From contig CAJWOB010000172.1 of the NCBI GenBank assembly GCA_913043885.1, positions 1 through 6,121 on the forward strand: a DNA stretch of 6,121 bases, read 5' to 3'. This document shows, one piece after another, positions 1 to 5,338 of this stretch; within the stretch, counting starts at the first letter, position 1, and each line of letters starts with the position of its first letter. The position numbers were made by a program, and so were the translations under genes. The notes below the pieces were generated by a model, which was not told where the DNA came from, searched no databases, and saw nothing but the letters and a program-made list of their open reading frames with translations. Source of the stretch: an uncultured Spirochaetaceae bacterium (GTDB taxonomy: Bacteria; Spirochaetota; Spirochaetia; SZUA-6; Bin103).

Positions 1-1035
1 CTGGAGCGAATTCTGGAGCTGGACGAGGTGCTGCCGGGCCGCCACAACGTGGTGGCCACGCTCCCCGGCGAGGACCGCAGTCGCAGCCTGCTGTTCGAGT
101 GTCACATGGACACCGCCTCGGTGGAGATCATGACCATCCCCCCCTTCGAGCCGCACGTGCGTGAGGGGCTGCTCTACGGGCGCGGCTCCTGTGACACCAA
201 AGCCGGCGGGGCGGCGATGGTGCAGGCGATGAAGCGGCTGCGCGACGCCGGCACCACGCCACCGGTGGACATCGTGTTCGCCGGCTGTGTGGACGAGGAG
301 CACCTTATGCGCGGATCGCAGCGGCTGGCCGCCAACGTCTCGCCAACGGCGGCGGTCATCGCCGAGCCCACCGACCTATCCGTCATCCGCGCGCACAAGG
401 GGGTGCTCCGATTTCGGGTGGTGGTGGCCGGCACCGCCGCCCACAGCTCCAAGCCCCAGCTCGGCGTCAACGCCATCACCAAGATGGCGGCGCTCATCGA
501 CCGCATCGACGGCGAGCTGGTGCCCCAGGTGCAGGCCAGCGCCGACCCACTGCTGGGCCCTTCTACGCTCAACATAGGCGTCATCGCCGGCGGCCAGCAG
601 GTGAACTTCGTGCCCGACACCTGCACCATCGACATCGATGTGCGCATGGTGCCTGGGCAGACCGCCGACGGGGTGATAGAGGCGTTGCGCAACTGCATCG
701 CCGAGGCCGCCAGCGACGATTCGCTGCTCGATGCCACCGTCGAGCCGCCCTACTTCAGTGCCGCGGCGGTTGGCACCGACGAGAGCGAAGCCATCGTGGT
801 CTCGGCGGTGAACGCCTGCCGCGAGGTGACCGGCGTGGTAACGGTCGAGGGCGTCCCCTACGGCACCGACGGCAGCCCATTTGGCGAGCGCGGCGTGCCC
901 ACCGTGGTGCTCGGCCCAGGGAGCATCGACCAGGCCCACGGTGCCGTCGAGTGGGTGGAGTGCGAGCAGGTGGTCCGGGCCGTCGACATCTACGAGCGCA
1001 TCATGCGGGCAGGACTACCTGCCGGTGCAGGGTAA
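1..1035 (+). CDS. M20-family metallohydrolase (ArgE/DapE-like deacylase), 5' partial
   Basis: Zinc-dependent amidohydrolase that probably removes an acyl group from an N-acyl amino acid in the cytoplasm. The frame is open from base 1, so the N-terminus lies outside the window. 344 residues are visible, and full family members usually have about 375-420. The GTG at 28 is inside the conserved first domain and is not a credible start. The M20 metal ligands are all present: HMD (His codon 103-105, Asp 109-111), the bridging Asp in GRGSCDTKAG (193-195), the Glu-Glu pair in VDEEH (295-300), Glu in AEPTD (364-366) and the late His in DQAHGA (937-939). The lid/dimerisation domain carries GTAAHSS (His 442-444). 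The substrate could be acetylornithine, succinyl-diaminopimelate or another N-acyl amino acid; the sequence does not decide. Its last 35 bp overlap the 3' end of the opposing racemase-like gene, a possible functional partner. Confidence 0.93.
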   Translation: MERILELDEVLPGRHNVVATLPGEDRSRSLLFECHMDTASVEIMTIPPFEPHVREGLLYGRGSCDTKAGGAAMVQAMKRLRDAGTTPPVDIVFAGCVDEEHLMRGSQRLAANVSPTAAVIAEPTDLSVIRAHKGVLRFRVVVAGTAAHSSKPQLGVNAITKMAALIDRIDGELVPQVQASADPLLGPSTLNIGVIAGGQQVNFVPDTCTIDIDVRMVPGQTADGVIEALRNCIAEAASDDSLLDATVEPPYFSAAAVGTDESEAIVVSAVNACREVTGVVTVEGVPYGTDGSPFGERGVPTVVLGPGSIDQAHGAVEWVECEQVVRAVDIYERIMRAGLPAGAG

Positions 1036-2110
1036 ACCGCTCGAGCTTGTCCTCGTCCGGCTCCGGCAGCTCGCCGCTCTGATAGGGCCGGAACGTGTGC
1101 GGCCCGGAGTATTCCACCTCCGGCGTCCCCAGCTCATCACTGTAGAAGCGGGCGCTCGGGAAGATGTCTGCCGGGTAGGTACAGTTGGGCAGCGTGGCCA
1201 GCTCGATGGCGATGGCCACCCCCACCGCGCTCTCCAACATGCCGCCGATCCACACCGGTATGCCGGCCTCGCGGGCCATGTCGTGGATTGCAACCGCGTT
1301 CTGTAGACCACCGACCCGCGCCGGCTTGATGTTGATGTAGTGACAGGCGCCGATGCGAATGGCCTGCTCGGCGCTGAACGGGTCCACCACACTCTCGTCC
1401 AGGCAGATGGGCGTTTCGATGCTACGTGCCAGCTCGGCGTGGTCGATCAGGTCGCGGTGGTGCAGCGGCTGCTCGATGAACGCCAGGCCAAGTCCGTCGA
1501 TGGCACGAAAGAAGTCTATGTCGTCGAGGGTGTAGCCGCTGTTGCAGTCGATGTGGAACAGCATGTCCGGGAAGGTCGAGGTAACGGCAGCCAGCATCTC
1601 GCGGTCCCAGCCCGGGCCCACCTTCAGCTTGATCCGCGGAAAGTCGGCATCCACAGCCTGCTGGATGTTGCCGAGCAACATGTCGATGGAGTCCTGAATG
1701 CCGAAGTCGGCGCCCACCACCACGTCCCTGGTGGTGCCGCCGAGCAGTCGGTGCAGCGGTGTGTTGGTGCGCTTCGACTCGAGCAGCCACCAGCCCTCCT
1801 CGATTGCCGCCTTGGCAAAGCTATTGCCCTTGAAGATGGCCAGGCGGTCGTTGACCTCGGTGGCAGTCGCGAAATCTCTACCGACGACGTGGGGACCGAA
1901 GACCTTCCCCACCAGGTGGAAGACGGTGCCGGCACTCTCGCTGAGGTAGTGGGGGGCGAAGAACGGGGTGCTCTCGCTCCATGCGTGCAGCTCGCCGCTG
2001 GTAACCTTGACCAGGACGCTGTGCACCTCGGCGTCCTCGCCGTAGGCGGTGCGCCACGGGTAGATGAGCGGCATGGCGACGTGGTAGAGGTCGAGACGGT
2101 CTATCGTCAT
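1001..2110 (-). CDS. Enolase-superfamily enzyme, N-acylamino acid racemase / o-succinylbenzoate synthase group
   Basis: A 369-residue enzyme, the normal size for this group. An N-terminal capping domain (about 1-125) is followed by a TIM-barrel domain. The catalytic set is complete: K161-x-K163 in RIKLKVGPGWD, metal ligands D188, E213 (FIEQPL) and D238 (CLDES), and base K262 in INIKPARVGG. The order and spacing are, from memory, nearly those of Amycolatopsis N-acylamino acid racemase, and FKGNSFAKAAIE (93-104) also recalls that enzyme. Known members either interconvert N-acyl-D/L-amino acids or make o-succinylbenzoate for menaquinone; I favour the first because an M20 deacylase is adjacent and no men gene is seen. 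Oddities: VGADFGI (132-138) and GGMLESAVG replace the usual CGVSVGI and GGMxETG stretches, so specificity may differ. The frame stays open upstream to 2884, but that part is antisense to the dioxygenase gene; family alignment places the start at 2110. There is no Shine-Dalgarno sequence; a TACCAT box lies 8 nt upstream. Confidence 0.92.
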   Translation of the reverse strand: MTIDRLDLYHVAMPLIYPWRTAYGEDAEVHSVLVKVTSGELHAWSESTPFFAPHYLSESAGTVFHLVGKVFGPHVVGRDFATATEVNDRLAIFKGNSFAKAAIEEGWWLLESKRTNTPLHRLLGGTTRDVVVGADFGIQDSIDMLLGNIQQAVDADFPRIKLKVGPGWDREMLAAVTSTFPDMLFHIDCNSGYTLDDIDFFRAIDGLGLAFIEQPLHHRDLIDHAELARSIETPICLDESVVDPFSAEQAIRIGACHYINIKPARVGGLQNAVAIHDMAREAGIPVWIGGMLESAVGVAIAIELATLPNCTYPADIFPSARFYSDELGTPEVEYSGPHTFRPYQSGELPEPDEDKLERFTLHRQVVLPA

Positions 2111-2118
2111 ATCACTGC

Positions 2119-2124
2119 ATGGTA
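2119..2124 (-). promoter_or_regulatory. Putative -10 box (TACCAT) of the racemase-like gene
   Basis: On the minus strand TACCAT fits the TANNNT -10 pattern and ends 8 nt before the ATG at 2110. No Shine-Dalgarno sequence and no convincing -35 element are visible. The spacing would put the transcript start at or very near the start codon (leaderless mRNA). The box is in the 72-bp divergent spacer (2111-2182), opposite the similar box of the dioxygenase gene. This is inference from pattern and spacing only. Confidence 0.4.
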
Positions 2125-2170
2125 GATGGAGGGCGAGGCCGGCGCACTCGTAGCCATCCGCCTTTCTCGC

Positions 2171-2176
2171 TAATCT
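2171..2176 (+). promoter_or_regulatory. Putative -10 box (TAATCT) of the dioxygenase-VOC unit
   Basis: TAATCT fits TANNNT and is followed by exactly six bases (CCGGGT) and then the ATG at 2183. This is the spacing expected when the start codon is also the transcription start. The box contains an in-frame TAA at 2171-2173, so translation cannot begin further upstream. No TTGACA-like -35 was found about 17 bp upstream. Confidence 0.45.
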
Positions 2177-2182
2177 CCGGGT

Positions 2183-3010
2183 ATGCTCTCGGCAAGCTCC
2201 CCAGGTAGCGCACTCTCCCCGGCCCAGCAACGCCACTTCGACACCTTCGGCTTCATCACCCTGCGCCAGCTGTTCACCTCCAACGAGGTGGCAACGCTCC
2301 GCGAGGAGTACGAGGCCGAGCTGACCCGCCTCTACGCCGACGCCCCGTTCGAGGAGAGCAGCCGGCACTGGGCGGTGATGCTCAGTGAGCGCACGCCGCT
2401 GTTCGCCAGCCTGCTTGAGGACGAGCGTTTCTGCGCCGTGGCCGAGCAGCTCTACGGCGAGGATGTCGTCGGCATGCAGACCGACGCCAATCGCTACGTA
2501 GGCGACACCGGATGGCACGCCGACCACATGGCCGATCCCAACAGGGACGTCTACGGCGTCAAATTTTCCATGTACCTCGACACAGTGGGCGCCGACAGCG
2601 GGGCGCTCCGCATCGTTCCGGGGTCGCAGCGCCGCGCCTTCCACGAGCAGGTCGCTGAGACCCTGCAACACACCGACCTGGCGATCGACCAGGTGCCGGC
2701 CCACGTATGCGTGTCCGAACCCGGCGACGTGGTGGCATTCGACATGCGCTGCTGGCACGCCAGCAGTGGCGGCAGCGATGGCAGGCGCATGTGTACGTGC
2801 GTGTTCTACAGCAAGCCGCAGGGGGCGAAGCAGCAGGCGGCAGCGCGGGAGCGAGCCGAGGGCGCACGCAATACGCCACGCCACTTCGGCCGGCCTGACG
2901 GGGAACTGTATCCGGCAAGCTGGCTGGCCAACCGTGGCAACAGTCCGCGGCGCGCCCGCTGGATCGGCTACCTCGAAGAGTACGGCTACCTGGAGCGGGA
3001 GAGCGCATGA
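2183..3010 (+). CDS. PhyH-like Fe(II)/2-oxoglutarate-dependent dioxygenase
   Basis: A 275-residue cytoplasmic oxygenase of the phytanoyl-CoA dioxygenase (PhyH) family, which couples decarboxylation of 2-oxoglutarate to hydroxylation of an organic substrate at a mononuclear iron. The iron-binding facial triad is intact: H112-x-D114 in GWHADH and distal H192 in CWHASSGG. R201 or R202 lies in the right place to bind the 2-oxoglutarate carboxylate. SGALRIVPGSQR (139-150) and EPGDVVAFD (179-187) are typical family stretches. The N-terminus LSPAQQRHFDTFGF matches the usual opening helix. The start is fixed at 2183: an in-frame TAA lies at 2171-2173 and no other start codon intervenes. The stop overlaps the ATG of the VOC gene, so the two are probably made together. 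The C-terminal stretch after about 210 is rich in Arg and Ala and looks variable. The family covers many substrates and nothing here identifies this one. Confidence 0.93.
   Translation: MLSASSPGSALSPAQQRHFDTFGFITLRQLFTSNEVATLREEYEAELTRLYADAPFEESSRHWAVMLSERTPLFASLLEDERFCAVAEQLYGEDVVGMQTDANRYVGDTGWHADHMADPNRDVYGVKFSMYLDTVGADSGALRIVPGSQRRAFHEQVAETLQHTDLAIDQVPAHVCVSEPGDVVAFDMRCWHASSGGSDGRRMCTCVFYSKPQGAKQQAAARERAEGARNTPRHFGRPDGELYPASWLANRGNSPRRARWIGYLEEYGYLERESA
2997..3001 (+). promoter_or_regulatory. Shine-Dalgarno GGGAG for the VOC gene
   Basis: GGGAG inside the last codons of the dioxygenase gene ends 5 nt before the ATG at 3007. It is the only good Shine-Dalgarno sequence at any complete gene in the window, and it serves the one gene that is internal to an operon and so cannot be leaderless. 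Confidence 0.6.
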
Positions 3011-3441
3011 GGGCCGACCATGTGGGGCTGAGCGTCGCCGACATGGCGCGCTCGGTCGCGTTCTACTGTGACAACTTCGGCTTCGAGGAGGTGATGCGCC
3101 ACCCGCTCGGTGCCGACCGACCGCTCGACAAGGTCATCGGCGTGCCCGGAGCGCGGGCCGAGATCGTGCTGCTCGAGCTGGCCGGCTTTATCCTCGAGCT
3201 GTTCTGCTACGAGGTGCCGGAGGGGCGGCCACTGCCCGCGGACGCCACGCAGGCCGACCACGGCTTCACCCACCTCGGCTTCCGGGTGGACGACGTGCAC
3301 GCCGAGACGGCGCGGTTGCGGGCCGCCGGCGTCCACTTCCTCGGTGAGCCGATCATGTGGCGCGAGGGGGTGTGGCTCGCCTACTTCCAGGGTCCGGACG
3401 GCGAGGTGGGAGAGATCCGCCAGCTGCCCGATGACATCTGA
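3007..3441 (+). CDS. VOC-superfamily (glyoxalase/dioxygenase-fold) metalloenzyme
   Basis: A 144-residue protein with two beta-alpha-beta-beta-beta modules, the usual size for a single-chain VOC enzyme. The four expected metal ligands are visible: H5 in DHVGLSV, E64 in FILELFCY, H89 in FTHLGFRV and E136 in GEVGEIRQ. The second module includes the common FRVDDV (92-97) and GPDGE (129-133). VOC enzymes use a divalent metal for isomerisation, epimerisation, lyase or ring-cleavage reactions; the general look is of glyoxalase I, methylmalonyl-CoA epimerase or lactoylglutathione-lyase-like proteins, and the reaction cannot be chosen from sequence. The ATG at 3007 overlaps the dioxygenase TGA (ATGA) and has a GGGAG 5 nt upstream, indicating translational coupling. 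It may act on the dioxygenase product, but that is inferred from operon position alone. Confidence 0.92.
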   Translation: MRADHVGLSVADMARSVAFYCDNFGFEEVMRHPLGADRPLDKVIGVPGARAEIVLLELAGFILELFCYEVPEGRPLPADATQADHGFTHLGFRVDDVHAETARLRAAGVHFLGEPIMWREGVWLAYFQGPDGEVGEIRQLPDDI

Positions 3442-3442
3442 G

Positions 3443-3464
3443 CGCCGCTAACCGCGTAGCGGCG
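3443..3464. terminator. GC-rich hairpin between convergent genes, possible bidirectional terminator
   Basis: A perfect 8-bp inverted repeat (CGCCGCTA at 3443-3450, TAGCGGCG at 3457-3464) encloses a 6-nt loop. It sits 2 bp after the VOC stop and 10 bp from the Ldh2-like gene stop, in the 33-bp convergent gap. No U-tract follows on either strand, so it is not a textbook intrinsic terminator. It may still block read-through or protect 3' ends. A G-rich run (GGCGGGGCGGGCGG, 3461-3474) and an 8-bp palindrome GGCTAGCC (3473-3480) follow directly. Confidence 0.45.
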
Positions 3465-3474
3465 GGGCGGGCGG

Positions 3475-4557
3475 CTAGCCTATATTGACGCCGTAGTCGG
3501 CGGGGTCGATGCCGCTGTCCTCGGCCAGGCCGCGCAGGCTGATCAGCACGTCCTCCGGCAGAGGGATGCCCTCGGCGAGGGCGCGCTCCCGATGTCGCCA
3601 CTCCAGCTCGCCGGGCAGGTAGATCGCCGCACCCTCGGCCACGTCGGCGGCCTTTATCTCCTCGCTCATCACCGCCATGCGAGCGTGGAAATGCTCGGCG
3701 GGCATGATCTGGCCGACATCGATGGCGACGAATGCGTGGCCCTGATCGGAGGGCTCGTCGTCGTCCGACACCCAGCTGTGCACCTGACTCATCATCGCCG
3801 AGCCAGTGAGCACGGCGGTAAGGATCTCGACGAACACCGCCAGCCCGTAGCCCTTGTGACCGGCCATCGGCAGCTGCGCGCCACGCTCCGGGTAGATGGT
3901 CGGGTCGGTGGTGGGGACGCCCTCCTCGTCGACCAACCAGGTGTCCGGTATCGAACGGCCCTCGTTCTTGGCGGCGAAGATCTTGGTGGCGGCCACCGCA
4001 CTGGTGGCAACGTCGAACATGATGCTGCGCGCCGTCCCGGTTGGGGCGGCGTAGGCGATCGGGTTGGTCCCGAGGATGCGGCTCTTGCCCCCGGGCACCG
4101 TCATGCACGGCTCGACGTTGCACATTGACATGCCGAACATGCCCGCCTCGGCAATCATGTTGGCGTAGAAGCCTGCGGCGCCGTAGTGGCTGCTGCCGCG
4201 GATGCCGACGTAGGCCATGCCGGTTTCCTTCGCCTTGGCAGTTGCCAGCTCCACCGCGCGGTACGAGATCGCCGGCGGCATGCCGTCGTGGGCGTCGATG
4301 ATGGCCCAGCTCGGCCCATCGGCGATAACTTCCTCCGTAGCGTCGGCGACCAGGCGTCCGCGACGGGCGTTCTTCATTAGCCCGCGGATCTGGCGGGTGC
4401 CATGGGTGAAGGTGCCCCAGGTGTCGGTGGTAATGAACACCTTGGCCGACAGCTCGGCATCGCGATCGCTCAGACCTGCCTTGGTCATCGCGGCGATGCA
4501 GAACGCGGAGAGGTCGTCGGCGCGTACGGTGGTCGGTGACGGCGTGGCAGCAGACAT
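3475..4557 (-). CDS. Ldh2-family (malate/L-lactate/ureidoglycolate dehydrogenase-like) oxidoreductase
   Basis: A 360-residue NAD(P)-dependent oxidoreductase of the Ldh2 family, full length. Known members reduce or oxidise 2-oxo/2-hydroxy acids (malate, lactate, ureidoglycolate, sulfolactate) or reduce cyclic imino acids. Family landmarks in order: DTWGTFTHG (45-53) with H52, SSHYGAAGFYA (122-132) with the conserved H124, GTNPIAYAAPTG (163-174), the FDVATS stretch near 181-186 and GHKGYGL (233-239). The usual Arg-Gly before the first His is Trp-Gly here, which may mark a subfamily. The start is secure: an in-frame TAG lies at 4572-4570, and ATG 4557 is the first possible start. That ATG shares the palindrome CATG with the opposite-strand ATG of the exported-protein gene, so there is no spacer for a promoter. 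No Shine-Dalgarno sequence is visible. The substrate is unknown. Confidence 0.93.
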   Translation of the reverse strand: MSAATPSPTTVRADDLSAFCIAAMTKAGLSDRDAELSAKVFITTDTWGTFTHGTRQIRGLMKNARRGRLVADATEEVIADGPSWAIIDAHDGMPPAISYRAVELATAKAKETGMAYVGIRGSSHYGAAGFYANMIAEAGMFGMSMCNVEPCMTVPGGKSRILGTNPIAYAAPTGTARSIMFDVATSAVAATKIFAAKNEGRSIPDTWLVDEEGVPTTDPTIYPERGAQLPMAGHKGYGLAVFVEILTAVLTGSAMMSQVHSWVSDDDEPSDQGHAFVAIDVGQIMPAEHFHARMAVMSEEIKAADVAEGAAIYLPGELEWRHRERALAEGIPLPEDVLISLRGLAEDSGIDPADYGVNIG

Positions 4558-5338
4558 GACGGAGGAACGCTATCAGAGGTCGGCGGGGACGGCACGCCCT
4601 CCGACCGCCCGCCCAGGATGGGCGCGTCTCGTCGTGGCGACGCTCCTCCTGCTGATTGCGCTTGCCGGTGCGCACGGGCAACGCAACGCCAACGCGGGCA
4701 GCGATCCGCTCTCGCTGGCGGCCCCTCCCGATGAGGTGAAGGACCCCTTCATCGCAATGGTCATCGGCCTGCTGGCCCATGACGCCTTCGTCGCGCTGGA
4801 CGGCGACACGCTGCCCCGGCTGTTCCCAGAGCTGGCGGAGATCGCCGACATCCCCTTCCAGAGCCTGCACAGCTTCTCCCGCGTCCCGCTCGGCGGGTCG
4901 AGGGCGCGACGGTTCGAGGTGCGGTTCGGCGAGGACCTCGAGATTCCATTGCCGATCAACATCCTCGGCTACCGACCCGGGCGAGTGCGGCTGGCCAGGA
5001 CGATCACCGGAGACCAGCGGGTGTTGCGGCGGCTGACGCTGTCGCATCCCGAGAATCAGCGTCTGGCGGTAATCGGCCCAGTGTACGTGGTCGATCTGCA
5101 GGAGGGCGGCATGCGGATCGAGCTGGACTGGTGGCTGGATCTTCTCCTTGGCAGGGACTTCGGCGATCTGGACGCCCGGCTGGTGCTGATCTTCCGTTAC
5201 CGCGGTACGTGCTTCGGGGTGCTCGGCGGCTACACCAGAGGCGACCGGGTCCTCTCCTGGACCTTCGAGCTGAAGCATTCCTACTTCCTGGTGCGACCGC
5301 CCTCGATGCTGCGCGGGCTGGCGGAGTTGTTCCTCTAG
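4556..5338 (+). CDS. Predicted exported protein of unknown function
   Basis: A 260-residue protein I do not recognise. The N-terminus has a basic, proline-rich leader (1-24) and a hydrophobic core LVVATLLLLIALAGA (25-39), followed by AHG (39-41) and ANA (45-47), either of which suits signal peptidase I. It is therefore probably secreted or periplasmic; an uncleaved membrane anchor is the alternative. No lipobox cysteine is seen. The mature part has alternating hydrophobic/charged strands (for example RRFEVRFGEDLEIPLP and YVVDLQEGGMRIELDWW), suggesting a beta-rich domain, and ends with a Leu-rich tail. The frame is open upstream to 4217 within the Ldh2-like gene on the other strand; ATG 4556 is preferred because it gives a sensible signal peptide and only a 3-base overlap. 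GTG codons at 4529 and 4544 are alternative starts. There is no Shine-Dalgarno sequence; a TACGGT (4525-4530) lies 25 nt upstream. Its TAG stop overlaps the stop of the P-loop gene in CTAG. Confidence 0.8.
   Translation: MTEERYQRSAGTARPPTARPGWARLVVATLLLLIALAGAHGQRNANAGSDPLSLAAPPDEVKDPFIAMVIGLLAHDAFVALDGDTLPRLFPELAEIADIPFQSLHSFSRVPLGGSRARRFEVRFGEDLEIPLPINILGYRPGRVRLARTITGDQRVLRRLTLSHPENQRLAVIGPVYVVDLQEGGMRIELDWWLDLLLGRDFGDLDARLVLIFRYRGTCFGVLGGYTRGDRVLSWTFELKHSYFLVRPPSMLRGLAELFL
4567..4572 (-). promoter_or_regulatory. Putative -10 box (TAGCGT) of the Ldh2-like gene
   Basis: On the minus strand TAGCGT fits TANNNT and ends 9 nt before the ATG at 4557, slightly further than the 6 nt seen at two other genes. 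It lies inside codons 4-6 of the divergent exported-protein gene, so any promoter here would be intragenic. There is no recognisable -35. It could be chance and is weaker than the boxes at 2171 and 6052. Confidence 0.28.

Noticed and set aside
28..30. GTG as the start of the M20 gene
   Set aside because: The frame is open to base 1, and this codon is inside the conserved N-terminal catalytic domain, so the gene is truncated by the window edge.
1340..2125. 261-codon plus-strand open frame opposite the racemase-like gene
   Set aside because: It is the antisense shadow of a gene with a complete catalytic motif set; the translated product shows no recognisable family.
2111..2884. 258-codon upstream extension of the racemase-like reading frame
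   Set aside because: It is antisense to the well-supported dioxygenase gene, has a His/Arg/Ala-rich composition typical of a shadow frame, and the family N-terminus aligns with the Met at 2110.
4217..4555. 113-codon upstream extension of the exported protein
   Set aside because: It would lie wholly antisense within the Ldh2-like gene and would bury the signal peptide in the middle of the protein.
4561..4566. GGAGGA as a Shine-Dalgarno sequence on the plus strand
   Set aside because: It lies just after the ATG at 4556, encodes Glu-Glu, and no ATG, GTG or TTG in the right frame follows at a usable distance.
3353..5278. 641-codon open frame on the minus strand
   Set aside because: It runs across the Ldh2-like gene in another frame and antisense to the exported-protein gene. 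Its product is dominated by Arg, Pro, Gln and His with no domain, as expected for a shadow frame in GC-rich DNA.
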